Assembly (NCBI GenBank): GCA_049293335.1
Contig: JBATSO010000030.1
Coordinates: 1 to 20,765, forward strand
Direction of reading: 5' to 3'
From: JAGXIT01 sp049293335
Lineage (GTDB): Bacteria > Patescibacteriota > Saccharimonadia > Saccharimonadales > UBA4665
DNA: 20,765 bases
Position numbers and translations under genes: made by a program. The notes beneath the pieces were generated by a model that did no database searches, was not told the origin of the DNA, and saw only the letters and a program-made list of their open reading frames with translations. This document shows positions 1-7,601 of this stretch, piece by piece (position 1 is the stretch's first letter; the number at the start of each line of letters is the position of its first letter).

Positions 1-2
1 AC

Positions 3-170
3 ATACGAAATCTCACGCAAAAAGACCTAGATGACATAGCCTGGGAACTAAACAACAAACCCAGAAGAAGACTAGATTGGCATACGCCACAAGAAGTCTA
101 TGATTGGCTTGTACAACACCCTAACCAGCCGTTAGACTTGAGGGAGGTTGCGTTTGGTTCTAGAATTTAG
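3..170 (+). CDS. IS30-family transposase, C-terminal fragment (5' end outside window)
   Basis: Reading from base 3 gives 55 uninterrupted codons to a TAG at 168-170. The peptide contains DDIAWELNNKPRRRLDWHTP followed by QEVYDWL, the characteristic C-terminal segment of IS30-type DDE transposases, where a run like LNxRPRKxLxWxTPxEV closes the catalytic domain. The rest of the protein lies before the window, so completeness cannot be judged. The right terminal inverted repeat of such elements normally overlaps or closely follows the transposase stop, so the element probably ends near 170-180, but I cannot show the repeat without its left partner. The arginine deiminase gene starts only 43 bases after this stop, so the element abuts its promoter. 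Confidence 0.82.
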   Translation: MRNLTQKDLDDIAWELNNKPRRRLDWHTPQEVYDWLVQHPNQPLDLREVAFGSRI

Positions 171-198
171 GAACACAAATCTGGAGAACAGGTTAGTA

Positions 199-204
199 TA
201 TAAT
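199..204 (+). promoter_or_regulatory. -10 box of arginine deiminase promoter, near-leaderless
   Basis: A perfect TATAAT lies 9 nt before the ATG at 214, and there is no Shine-Dalgarno in that gap. Transcription starting about 7 nt after the box would leave a leader of only about 3 nt. No good -35 is seen at 16-18 nt spacing (around 176-181). Confidence 0.6.
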
Positions 205-213
205 GAAGTCACC

Positions 214-1473
214 ATGAAGAGTGCCAAAACCACCATAGCTGCCCCCATTCAAATTTTTTCCGAAATCGGGCAGCTCCAGACCGTAGTGCTGCATCGGCCA
301 GGTAATGAGCTCGACAACCTTGTGCCAGAATATCTTACGGAACTATTGTTCGATGACATCCCATACTTACAGGCTGCCCAAGCCGAACACGATTTTTTTG
401 CAGACCTACTCCGCAAACACAAAGTAGAGGTGCTGTACCTAGACACGCTGGTCACCGAAGCTCTAAGTGACCCATGGGTAGAATCAGAATTTATAAACGA
501 AATGGTTGTAGCCTCTAAGCAGGGCAATCGCCGTGTTACGACTGCACTCATCGACTATCTTTCCAGCATGGACACCCTAGAAATGGTTCGTAAAACTATG
601 GCGGGCATACGGCGCGATGAACTGACCATACCCAAAGGTGACTACGAAGAACTGCGCGATATGCTCGTAAAAAACCCATACCCGTTTTACCTTGACCCTA
701 TGCCAAACCTATACTTTGCCCGTGACCCCGCGGCTGCAATTGGGCATGGCCTTACCATTAACCGCATGCATTGGCCTGCTCGCCGCCGCGAGTCGTTATT
801 CATGCGCTATGTTATCGAATATCATCCTCGTTTTCGCGGCGCTCCCATACCTATTTGGTACGACCGAGACAATGCTTTTTCACTCGAGGGCGGTGACGAA
901 CTGGTATTAAACGAACAGACGCTCGCCATCGGCATAAGCGAACGCACCAGCCCCGAAGCCATCGAGACACTGGCTTACAATTTGTTTAAAAATAGCGAGT
1001 TTACAACCGTCATTGCGCTGGAAATACCCAAAGCACATGCCTTCATGCACCTCGACACCGTGTTTACCATGATTAGCCAAAACACGTTTACCATTCACCC
1101 ATATATTTTAAATGGTGGTGGTCAGTTGAACGTTTATATCCTCGAAAAGTCACCAAGCCGAAACTACCCTACTATTACTCGTTCGGATGATCTTGCAGAC
1201 ACGTTGCGGCGCGCCCTCGGCCTTAACGCCATAGAACTGATTCCGTGCGGCGGCGGCGACCCACTTGTTTCTGCCCGCGAACAGTGGAACGATGGTAGCA
1301 ACACGTTAGCGATTGCGCCTGGCGTAGTCGTAACCTACGACCGCAATCACGTAACCAACAAAGTTTTGCGCGAACACGGCATAGAAGTTCTAGAAATACC
1401 AGGCGCCGAACTCGGCCGTGGCCGTGGCGGGCCCCGCTGCATGAGCATGCCACTCGTCCGCGCCCGAGTTTAA
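214..1473 (+). CDS. arcA: Arginine deiminase
   Basis: Converts L-arginine to citrulline and ammonia in the cytoplasm, the first step of the arginine deiminase pathway that yields ATP and buffers acid. The 419-residue product has the family length and landmarks: IFSEIGQLQTVVLHRPGNEL near the N-terminus, YFARDPAAAIG, EGGDELVLNE, HLDTVFTM, NDGSNTLAIAPGV, and the C-terminal GGPRCMSMPL with the nucleophilic Cys at residue 409. I chose the ATG at 214 over an upstream in-frame start at 148, because the extra 22 residues overlap the transposase end and the -10 box and match nothing in the family. No carbamoyltransferase, carbamate kinase or antiporter gene follows; the next gene is convergent. The gene is therefore either solitary or has its partners elsewhere. 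Its position beside a transposase fragment makes acquisition or rearrangement plausible. Confidence 0.95.
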   Translation: MKSAKTTIAAPIQIFSEIGQLQTVVLHRPGNELDNLVPEYLTELLFDDIPYLQAAQAEHDFFADLLRKHKVEVLYLDTLVTEALSDPWVESEFINEMVVASKQGNRRVTTALIDYLSSMDTLEMVRKTMAGIRRDELTIPKGDYEELRDMLVKNPYPFYLDPMPNLYFARDPAAAIGHGLTINRMHWPARRRESLFMRYVIEYHPRFRGAPIPIWYDRDNAFSLEGGDELVLNEQTLAIGISERTSPEAIETLAYNLFKNSEFTTVIALEIPKAHAFMHLDTVFTMISQNTFTIHPYILNGGGQLNVYILEKSPSRNYPTITRSDDLADTLRRALGLNAIELIPCGGGDPLVSAREQWNDGSNTLAIAPGVVVTYDRNHVTNKVLREHGIEVLEIPGAELGRGRGGPRCMSMPLVRARV

Positions 1474-1522
1474 AATAGGGTCGAACTAGTTTTTGTTTAG
1501 ATTTTTAATGTTAGTTTAGAAT

Positions 1523-1562
1523 GCCGCAAGCCACGGGCGACATCGAGCGATAGGTTTGCGGC
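1523..1562. other. Inverted repeat between convergent arcA and prenyl synthase genes
   Basis: GCCGCAA (1523-1529) pairs with TTGCGGC (1556-1562), giving a 7-bp GC-rich stem around a 26-nt loop in the 101-bp convergent gap. It could slow transcription from either side. No T-run follows on either strand, so it is not a canonical intrinsic terminator. Confidence 0.35.
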
Positions 1563-1574
1563 GCTGAACGTGTG

Positions 1575-2630
1575 CTATTTTGTGCGCTTTTTAAGACTTT
1601 GTATAAACGTACTGAGTTCAGCGCGCTGTAGATCGCCCCGCAAAAAACTCACACTTTGCAAACACTGCTCATAACAGTGCTCTATCATTCGTTCTGTCTC
1701 AGCCCGAGCGCCCGATTCTTCTATGTCGTGCCTAAGCGCTCGCAGATCTTCGTTGGAAGCATGTATATTTCCGAACGATTTCGCCATACGCGTGCGATGT
1801 TTAGCGTGGGCTAACTTTGCGTGAACTGCGATTACATATGTTCTTTTGCCCTCACGTAGATCTAGTAGCACGCTTTTACCATGCTCGGTTGCTTCGCCAA
1901 ATATCCCAAATAAATCATCTTGTAGCTGAAAGGCCGTGCCAGCCTGCTCGCCAAGTTCTGTTAACAGCTTCATTTCGCTGTCCGCCAAGCCCGCACATAC
2001 CGCACCCGAAAGTAGAGGTCCGATAAAACTGTAGCCAGCGGTTTTGTAACGATACATTGTTAACGGGTCATACGTGTCATCATTCATAAAACCTGCCTCA
2101 ATATCCATGAGCTCACCGCCTATTACTTCAAAAACAGACTGATGCATACGCCGTGTAAGCAAGTTTTTAGTAACAGTATTGAACTCTGCCGCCGCTATAC
2201 ATGCAAACGCTTCTGACACGAGTGCATCTCCGCCAAGCAGGGCCGCACTTTTAGCATAACCCACGGCCCGGTCCATGGGTAAAGCAGGGGCGTATTGTTC
2301 TGTATATGTTCCTTGTATATTTTTGTGTCCACGCCGCATCGTATCTCCATCTATAATGTCATCGTGTATTAGCATGGCCGCGTGCATAAGCTCTTGCGCC
2401 GCCGCAATTGGAACTAGGCGTTCGGAAAAACCGCCGTAGCCCACCATAACGAGGTAGGGCCGAAATCTCTTCCCACCCAACATAACCGCATCTTGAATAT
2501 GTTTCCATAGCTTTTCATACCGAGCATGAACCACTTTTGCCTCATGGACGCGCTGTTCGATACGAGCTTGCAAAAAAGCCTCTACCGACCCTACTGTCTG
2601 AACATACAATGCGCTTTGTTGACCTGCCAT
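1575..2630 (-). CDS. Polyprenyl diphosphate synthase (trans-isoprenyl diphosphate synthase)
   Basis: Condenses isopentenyl diphosphate onto allylic diphosphates to build linear isoprenoid chains for lipid carriers, quinones or carotenoids. The 351-residue protein shows GGKRFRP (52-58), the first aspartate-rich motif DDIID (90-94) followed by RRG, YKTAGYSF, the second motif QLQDDLFG (DD at 238-239) and GKRT. The second motif is DDLFG rather than the textbook DDxxD; DDxxG forms occur in many bacterial and archaeal geranylgeranyl-type enzymes. The residues 4 and 5 before the first motif are Met and Ala, not bulky aromatics, which suggests a product longer than C15 (inference). The ATG at 2630 lies 6 nt from a TAAAAT box, so the mRNA is probably leaderless. 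PurA is upstream on the same strand but 160 bp away with its own promoter. Confidence 0.9.
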   Translation of the reverse strand: MAGQQSALYVQTVGSVEAFLQARIEQRVHEAKVVHARYEKLWKHIQDAVMLGGKRFRPYLVMVGYGGFSERLVPIAAAQELMHAAMLIHDDIIDGDTMRRGHKNIQGTYTEQYAPALPMDRAVGYAKSAALLGGDALVSEAFACIAAAEFNTVTKNLLTRRMHQSVFEVIGGELMDIEAGFMNDDTYDPLTMYRYKTAGYSFIGPLLSGAVCAGLADSEMKLLTELGEQAGTAFQLQDDLFGIFGEATEHGKSVLLDLREGKRTYVIAVHAKLAHAKHRTRMAKSFGNIHASNEDLRALRHDIEESGARAETERMIEHCYEQCLQSVSFLRGDLQRAELSTFIQSLKKRTK

Positions 2631-2636
2631 CAGCTT

Positions 2637-2642
2637 ATTTTA
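2637..2642 (-). promoter_or_regulatory. -10 box of prenyl synthase promoter, leaderless type
   Basis: TAAAAT on the minus strand ends 6 nt before the ATG at 2630, which places the predicted start of transcription on the start codon. No Shine-Dalgarno is present and no convincing -35 was found. Confidence 0.5.
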
Positions 2643-2790
2643 CACGACCTGCGCGACTGGGCCGACCTACAAGCCGACAATTACGCTCCACATACAGCCA
2701 TAGTGCCATAAGGAAAAAGAGTGCTAGAAAATTTGTTTTACGTGTTGCTATATAAAAGTTAAAGACGCAAGACTGGAATAATCATGAAGA

Positions 2791-4083
2791 CTACCGCTGT
2801 ATAACTTGGTCGCGGCGGGGGCCGACGCCTAGGTAGCTTACGGGTAGGTCTGTCCATTTTTCGATGGCGTGCACGTAGTCTTGGGCAGCGGGCGGCAAAT
2901 CTGCGAATGAACGCACCTCTGTAATATCTTCATCCCAGGCTGCAAGCTCTTCGTAAATAGGCTCACACTTTTCGAGCGCCCACGCAGAGTCTGGTGCCAT
3001 GGTAAGCGTTTCGCCGCGGTACACGTAGCCTGTACATACCTTAATTTTTTTACCGTAGCGAGGTACCCAGTCGAGTTTGGTTATAGCCAGTTCGGTCGTA
3101 CCGTTCACCATATTGGCGCGACGTATGCCCGCAATATCGAGGTAACCTAGTCGGCGCACCCGACCTGTCGTAGTGCCTTTTTCGGCATCGATTGTAGACA
3201 TATCGCCGTGCAAAATCTTTAATAAAGTTTCGTCGAAAATTTCTGTTACAAATGGTCCGCCGCCCACATGAGACTGCACCGCCTTCACGATGCCAATGGA
3301 GCGTTCAAGCGTGGTCGGGGCAATCCCAAGCCCAGTGGCTAACCCGCCCGCTGTGGTCGAAGAAGACGTTACGTAAGGGTACATACCATGGTCTATATCG
3401 AGCAGAAACGCCTGGGCACCTTCGGCCAGAAGCGTAGCACCACGCTGCAACCGTTCGTTAACATACACCGAGGTATCGGTTACGAATGGCTGTAGTTTTT
3501 CGACTGCCTGGGCGTACAGTTTAACCTCATTTTCAATATCAACAGGGGGTAAACTGTGCTGTTTTCGTTGCGTTTCTACAGACTCAAGCCCTTCACGAAC
3601 AAGTTGCAACAAAGATTCGTGGCTGCCGAGCACGCGTTCAACCCGCACACCTGCTCGCATGGCTTTGGCGGCGTAGGTATCGGCAATACCCGCTTTGGTC
3701 GAACCTTGTGCTCCATGCCCAAGTTCACGAATTTCTTCAAGCTGTTTATAGTGGGGAAGCACCAAGTGAGCCGAAGAGCTAACCTTCAGCTTTTCGGGCG
3801 TCACAACTATGCCTAATTTTTCAATATCGGCAACTTCTTCAGCAAAACGCACAGGGTCAACAATGGTGCCATTACCAATAATATTTACCGTATTCTCGTG
3901 GGCGATGCCCGAAGGCACAATATGGAGGGCCAGTTCGCGGCCATCGGGCAGTACCACGGTGTGTCCTGCATTGCTACCCCCATTAAAACGAGCCACGAGG
4001 TCGCAAGACTCTGCCAGCATATCAACGACTCGGCCCTTACCTTCGTCGCCACGCTGCTGTCCGAACACACCAATGATTTTCAC
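2791..4083 (-). CDS. purA: Adenylosuccinate synthetase
   Basis: GTP-dependent ligation of IMP and aspartate to adenylosuccinate, the first committed step to AMP. The 430-residue product carries GQQRGDEGKG, GGSNAGHTVV, HGAQGSTKAGI, the IMP-binding TTGRVRRLGYLD and TKLDWV. I chose the GTG at 4083: it puts the catalytic Asp at 13 and His at 41, the same numbers as in E. coli PurA. A TTG at 4119 would add 12 unrelated residues, and that TTG is the first half of a TTGACT -35 box. In the P-loop-like segment an Arg stands where most bacterial enzymes have Trp (GxQWGDEGKG), the only clear departure seen. PurB, the next enzyme of the pathway, is encoded at 11491-12861, so the IMP-to-AMP branch is complete in the window though not as an operon. 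Confidence 0.95.
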   Translation of the reverse strand: MKIIGVFGQQRGDEGKGRVVDMLAESCDLVARFNGGSNAGHTVVLPDGRELALHIVPSGIAHENTVNIIGNGTIVDPVRFAEEVADIEKLGIVVTPEKLKVSSSAHLVLPHYKQLEEIRELGHGAQGSTKAGIADTYAAKAMRAGVRVERVLGSHESLLQLVREGLESVETQRKQHSLPPVDIENEVKLYAQAVEKLQPFVTDTSVYVNERLQRGATLLAEGAQAFLLDIDHGMYPYVTSSSTTAGGLATGLGIAPTTLERSIGIVKAVQSHVGGGPFVTEIFDETLLKILHGDMSTIDAEKGTTTGRVRRLGYLDIAGIRRANMVNGTTELAITKLDWVPRYGKKIKVCTGYVYRGETLTMAPDSAWALEKCEPIYEELAAWDEDITEVRSFADLPPAAQDYVHAIEKWTDLPVSYLGVGPRRDQVIQR

Positions 4084-4089
4084 CAGTAT

Positions 4090-4119
4090 ATGGTACGTTG
4101 CCGCCGCCCTCGAAGTCAA
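4090..4119 (-). promoter_or_regulatory. purA promoter, leaderless type
   Basis: On the minus strand TTGACT (4119-4114), an 18-nt spacer and TACCAT (4095-4090) are followed by 6 nt and the GTG at 4083. The predicted transcription start is the G of the start codon. A second -10-like TATACT at 4090-4085 lies too close to the start codon to serve. Confidence 0.6.
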
Positions 4120-4255
4120 GCGTAGGGTTGAAGTTTAGTTGCTAGGCGTAAGGGGTTTGGGGTTGGATATTAAAATAATTTCGGTAAGACGGGTGCTCGT
4201 GCTTCAATCGCCCTAAACTGTGAGCTAGACAACAAAATTTGATAAGTTTTTTCGG

Positions 4256-4261
4256 TATAAT
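4256..4261 (+). promoter_or_regulatory. -10 box of htpX promoter
   Basis: A perfect TATAAT lies 31 nt before the htpX ATG, leaving a leader of about 25 nt with an AGGAAT Shine-Dalgarno around 4280-4285. Here, unlike most first genes in the window, the start is Shine-Dalgarno led. No convincing -35 at normal spacing. Confidence 0.6.
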
Positions 4262-4292
4262 TAAGTGCTACAGAAAGACAGGAATTACACGT

Positions 4293-5144
4293 ATGAAATC
4301 ATTTGCAAAAACTACTTTATTATTGGGCGCTCTAACGGGCCTCTTCCTGGCTGTTGGCTACATGCTTGGCGGCAGAAGTGGGGCAGTTATTGCCCTTGTT
4401 ATGGCTACGCTAATGAACTTTGGCATGTACTGGTTTAGCGGCAGCATGGTGCTAAAAATGCAGCGGGCAGTGCCACTCGATGTACAGCAGTACCCTCATG
4501 TCGAAAAAGCCGTACGAGAACTAACTCAAAAAGATAACCTCCCCATGCCCAAACTGTACTTTGTAGACACTCCTATACCAAACGCCTTCGCAACAGGCCG
4601 AAACCCCAAACATGCCGTTGTTGCGGTCACTCGAGGCATTACCGAAATTTTGAGCGAGCGCGAACTTCGAGCCGTTCTTGCTCACGAAATAGGCCATGTC
4701 AAAAACTACGATATGCTTGTTTCTACCATCGCTGCCGCAGTAGGTGGTGCTATCTCTATTCTCGCAGAAATGGCGTTTTGGGGCGGCTCACTTTTTGGCG
4801 GAGGCAACGATGAAGACGGTAATAATTGGGTGGGTAGCCTGGCCATGCTTATACTGGCACCTTTTGCCGCTATGCTTATACAAATGGCTGTGTCGCGTAG
4901 CCGCGAGTTTGGCGCCGATGAACATGGTGCGCATTTGATTGGCCGCGGCGATGACCTTGCCAGTGCCTTACAAAAACTAGAGGACTTTAAGCCTCGCATG
5001 GCTAGTCTTCAGCCTCGCCCTAACGAACAAGCCACCGCGCACCTTATGTTTGCCAATATGTTTAACGCCCGAGGTCTATCAAGCCTGTTTTCAACCCACC
5101 CCAGCACAGCCGCCCGCATCGAGCGCTTACAACGCCTCCGCTAA
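4293..5144 (+). CDS. htpX: HtpX-type membrane zinc metalloprotease (M48)
   Basis: Membrane-bound M48 peptidase that degrades misfolded membrane proteins. The 283-residue product has two N-terminal membrane segments (about 8-26 and 29-50), the zinc site HEIGH (131-135), a further hydrophobic pair (about 143-165 and 180-200), and SRSREFGAD with the third zinc ligand at Glu205. Length matches the family (about 280-300). The ATG at 4293 is preferred over a TTG at 4239 because an AGGAAT site precedes it and the family starts at MKxxxK. The gene is divergent from purA across a 209-bp gap, monocistronic, and followed by stem-loops at 5179-5288. HtpX is usually part of envelope stress defence, which fits the small stress-type membrane proteins at 13557-14789. 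Confidence 0.94.
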   Translation: MKSFAKTTLLLGALTGLFLAVGYMLGGRSGAVIALVMATLMNFGMYWFSGSMVLKMQRAVPLDVQQYPHVEKAVRELTQKDNLPMPKLYFVDTPIPNAFATGRNPKHAVVAVTRGITEILSERELRAVLAHEIGHVKNYDMLVSTIAAAVGGAISILAEMAFWGGSLFGGGNDEDGNNWVGSLAMLILAPFAAMLIQMAVSRSREFGADEHGAHLIGRGDDLASALQKLEDFKPRMASLQPRPNEQATAHLMFANMFNARGLSSLFSTHPSTAARIERLQRLR

Positions 5145-5178
5145 AACGCAAACTTTTAGTAGCCTGTTTTTGCATAAA

Positions 5179-5288
5179 GCACACGAGCAAATTCCATGTT
5201 TTTCATAGGGTAAGTACGGAGATTTGCTTACTAACGTGTCACTAACAGGTGAGAAAGTGGCGTACATGCCACATTAGAACGGTGTTAG
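5179..5288. other. Two adjacent stem-loops in the htpX / hypothetical-protein gap
   Basis: The 245-bp gap 5145-5389 has no recognisable gene but holds two nested structures. First: ACACG (5181-5185) pairs with CGTGT (5235-5239), and inside it AGCAAAT (5186-5192) with ATTTGCT (5222-5228); the inner stem can extend by TCC/GGA past a one-base bulge. Second: CTAACA (5242-5247) pairs with TGTTAG (5283-5288), enclosing a GTGGC/GCCAC hairpin with loop GTACAT (5257-5272). The genes on both sides end toward this gap, so it could act in transcription termination from both sides, although no T-run follows. A small RNA or a miniature mobile element is an alternative. Strand is undecided. Confidence 0.4.
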
Positions 5289-5389
5289 CTGATAAATAAT
5301 TATGATGCCCACCCGTAAACCATTACGAATCACGAGATCCTCACAATCTTTTCAGATGCGATTATACACTCTTTTGGCAATTACACAAC

Positions 5390-6004
5390 CTAGTTTTCTT
5401 CTGGAAAATAGAACTCCCTAGCATCATTGCCGCACGATAGACTAACTATTAAACTATTTTGTTTTAGACTCTCTCCCGGAAATCTCACTAGCGATGCTTT
5501 ATCATCATAGTAAGCAAATGTTACGACACATTGCATATCTTTTGGTTCAAGATACCATGCACCAATAAGTGTGCTGTCATATGACTCTAGGCCTAAATTT
5601 TTCTCCATGCGAGTGTTTTCGCGCATAAAAGCAGTTATCTTGTCAGTATTGCTAACTGCAGCCTGCCTATCGCTAATACTATACGTAAGCGTCTGTTCTA
5701 TATTACAAAATATGCTCCCCGCTCTAAATTTTGCGCTGGCTCGATGACATGAAGCATTGCCTCCGCTTTTCTGTGAAGGATATCTGGCGTTAATCATAGT
5801 TGCTAGTTTCTTTATGTCCTGCTGTGTACGAGTGAAGTTTCGCCGCTCAAACTGCACCGCTACATGCTCATATAAATAATAGCCCATGATGGGTGTTAGA
5901 AATAACACGAGGGCGCATATAACAAGTCCTTTTTTCGAGTCAAGTATCGGCCATTTTTTTAGTCTTTGCCATCTCTTTATAGAATCAGGTTTTTGCTTTG
6001 TCAT
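5390..6004 (-). CDS. Hypothetical single-pass membrane protein
   Basis: A 204-residue protein of unknown function. A basic N-terminus (residues 1-25, many Lys/Arg) precedes one strong membrane segment at about 26-48 (LVICALVLFLTPIMGYYLYE), then a soluble domain of about 150 residues that should face outside by the positive-inside rule. That domain has four cysteines (in CHRAS, FCNIEQ, MQCVV and SCGND contexts), which could form disulfides if exported. I do not recognise a family. Codon use looks like that of the neighbours. A TATCAT box ends 7 nt before the ATG at 6004 and no Shine-Dalgarno is present. The gene lies just downstream of a broken HD-domain gene on the same strand, with its promoter at that pseudogene's 3' end. 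Confidence 0.75.
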   Translation of the reverse strand: MTKQKPDSIKRWQRLKKWPILDSKKGLVICALVLFLTPIMGYYLYEHVAVQFERRNFTRTQQDIKKLATMINARYPSQKSGGNASCHRASAKFRAGSIFCNIEQTLTYSISDRQAAVSNTDKITAFMRENTRMEKNLGLESYDSTLIGAWYLEPKDMQCVVTFAYYDDKASLVRFPGESLKQNSLIVSLSCGNDAREFYFPEEN

Positions 6005-6011
6005 ACTGCTT

Positions 6012-6017
6012 ATGATA
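6012..6017 (-). promoter_or_regulatory. -10 box of hypothetical membrane protein promoter, leaderless type
   Basis: TATCAT on the minus strand with a 7-nt gap to the ATG at 6004. A weak -35 candidate CTGAAA lies at 6040-6035 (spacer 17), inside the 3' end of the upstream pseudogene. Confidence 0.45.
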
Positions 6018-6020
6018 GCA

Positions 6021-6289
6021 CTACGTTAGAAACTTTTCAGGTAAATGGCCTATTTGCTCCAGCAGAAAGTCGTGCCGTGCTGCAAAAGCCGCCCGCGCTT
6101 TCGGCAGCGTGTTTTTCCGGTCCCAGTCGTTCTCATGTTTGGCGCGGTTATTAGCCATGAGCTCCTGCCATAGTCATGTAGCCACACCATCACCTCCACG
6201 AGTTCTCGGTCTGCCGCTGGATATTTCTTGCACAGCTCCAGCGCTATCCGCTCCACAATTTCCAGGTGCCATTTGACAAACCATTCCAA
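6021..6289 (-). pseudogene. Decayed HD-domain phosphohydrolase gene
   Basis: Two pieces of one HD-family protein lie in different frames. The first, from about 6289, reads FVKWHLEIVERIALELCKKY, then PAADRELVEVMVWLHDYG, the start of an HD metal-hydrolase fold with its His...His-Asp ligands. At about 6165-6160 the sense switches to another frame that reads ELMANNRAKHENDWDRKN, then LPKARAAFAARHDFLLEQIG and a TAG at 6021-6023; this resembles the C-terminal helices of small HD proteins (DW..K..LP.AR). The two pieces total about 95 residues, about half of what I expect for the full protein, and the middle, including the later metal ligand, is missing. An internal deletion with a frameshift explains this best. 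The N-terminus also lacks a good start (only TTG at 6289, with an in-frame stop shortly upstream). Confidence 0.7.
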
Positions 6290-6331
6290 GCTACAGATAA
6301 GAGGTTATGTCGAGCTAATGTCATTACTCAA

Positions 6332-6367
6332 CCACGAAACAGGTTCGTGGGGCACTCATTTTTTTTT
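6332..6367. other. Hairpin followed by a T9 run, and gap 6290-6525
   Basis: CCACGAA (6332-6338) pairs perfectly with TTCGTGG (6344-6350) around a 5-nt loop. On the plus strand a run of nine T follows at 6359-6367, but 8 nt separate it from the stem, so it is at best a poor terminator, and no plus-strand gene precedes it. The rest of the 236-bp gap between the HD pseudogene and pyrD holds a small CGCC/GGCG hairpin near 6400 and the heptamer repeat, and no gene. Confidence 0.4.
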
Positions 6368-6448
6368 GGCAAAAGTACATTACCTGGATGAGAGCCGCCT
6401 GTGGCGAGCCGCAAGCGATGCCGAGTCAAGTCCAACAAAGGCATACAC

Positions 6449-6518
<70 letters not shown>

Positions 6519-6525
6519 CACTTCA

Positions 6526-7593
6526 TTATTCAGAGGCTTTGATTTGCTGGGCAAGCAAGTGGTTCCACATGGGAGCCGTAACGGCTTGGACCACGTCTGC
6601 ACCGGCGGCGCGGTACTCGGCAAAGTCTGCTGGCACCATTACGCCGCCCACGCCAATAATCTCGTAGCTATAGCCCTCGCGCTTGCGCAGCTCGTCGAGT
6701 CGCCGCACCATATCCAGTCCCGCCCATTTTATTCCCGCACCACAGACGCCACTTCGCAGCCGCCCAGCGCCAGGTAGCGCCTGCTCGCCGTTTTCATCTA
6801 CAATACTACCTTGCAGTGTGTTAATGGCGCTAATGGCCGCCACATACGGACTCACTTTTTGCACAATGTCTTCAAGCACCGCCTGCTGTTCGGGCGCATA
6901 GTAGCCAACCTTAATAATCAGCGGTGTCTCGCCCAGCACGGCCTTGGTACGCTTGCATATTTCGAGCACAGCATCTCGGTTATAGCAAATCACTCCTTCG
7001 CTTGCCACATTCGGGCACGATAGGTTAATTTCGACCACCTGAGCACCCGCTTGTTTTGCTAAACGTGCTGCGGCCGCAAAATCATCGTAATAATCACTGG
7101 GGCTAAAACCCTCGCGAATTGTTCCCACTACACTCATGATTAAAAGCTGACCTTTGCCTACGCCAGCCAGTGCCGCCGGCAAGTCGGCCACCCAAACGCT
7201 CGGCTCGGGCGAGGGTACGCCAAACGAGTTAGTAATGTTTAGCTTAGTCGGGTCAGTCGGATAGTCGGGTAAGGTAACGAGTGGTTGCTGAAGTTTCTCG
7301 AGCGTTAAGTCGCCGTCTACAGTAATGGGCAAAACGTTTGGGAAGGGGTTGCACGGGAACTCATGCGCCCGCTGTGTTTTGTAGACCACCACATCGTAAC
7401 CCAGCCGAAACGCGGCCGTCGTATGGCGCGAAGTTGGCAGCGATCCCGCCGCAATACCAAACGGAAAGTTGATGGGAAAACCCAGGAACGTATACTGCGG
7501 CTGCGCGTTTGGGTCGCGGTAATCTTTCGCATCAATGCTAAACGGCCCCTCCGCCACATTTTCTGCATATGTTTTATTCGGGTCATATAGCAT
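6526..7593 (-). CDS. pyrD: Dihydroorotate dehydrogenase, class 1-like
   Basis: Oxidises dihydroorotate to orotate with FMN, the fourth step of UMP synthesis. The 355-residue product shows FPFGIAAGS and VVVYKT (Lys72) near the FMN site, NSFGVPSPEP, the catalytic EINLSCPNVASEG with Cys193, KVGYY, and GVGGV near the C-terminus. Cys instead of Ser as catalytic base marks class 1 (cytosolic, using fumarate or NAD) rather than membrane-bound class 2. No electron-transfer PyrK gene is next to it, so class 1A-like use of fumarate is possible, but I cannot decide. It is the last gene of the pyrF-pyrE-pyrD operon: 8 nt separate it from the pyrE stop, and a TAGGAA Shine-Dalgarno overlaps that stop codon. 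Confidence 0.9.
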   Translation of the reverse strand: MLYDPNKTYAENVAEGPFSIDAKDYRDPNAQPQYTFLGFPINFPFGIAAGSLPTSRHTTAAFRLGYDVVVYKTQRAHEFPCNPFPNVLPITVDGDLTLEKLQQPLVTLPDYPTDPTKLNITNSFGVPSPEPSVWVADLPAALAGVGKGQLLIMSVVGTIREGFSPSDYYDDFAAAARLAKQAGAQVVEINLSCPNVASEGVICYNRDAVLEICKRTKAVLGETPLIIKVGYYAPEQQAVLEDIVQKVSPYVAAISAINTLQGSIVDENGEQALPGAGRLRSGVCGAGIKWAGLDMVRRLDELRKREGYSYEIIGVGGVMVPADFAEYRAAGADVVQAVTAPMWNHLLAQQIKASE

Positions 7594-7601
7594 AGCGATT
7601 C

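Noticed and set aside
148..213. Longer arginine deiminase N-terminus
   Set aside because: It overlaps the transposase end and contains the -10 box; the family starts at the later ATG.
5145..5389. Small gene between htpX and the hypothetical protein
   Set aside because: No frame with a start and ribosome site of useful length; stem-loops explain the sequence better.
6332..6367. Intrinsic terminator on the plus strand
   Set aside because: The T9 run is 8 nt away from the stem and no plus-strand gene lies upstream, so I list it only as a hairpin.
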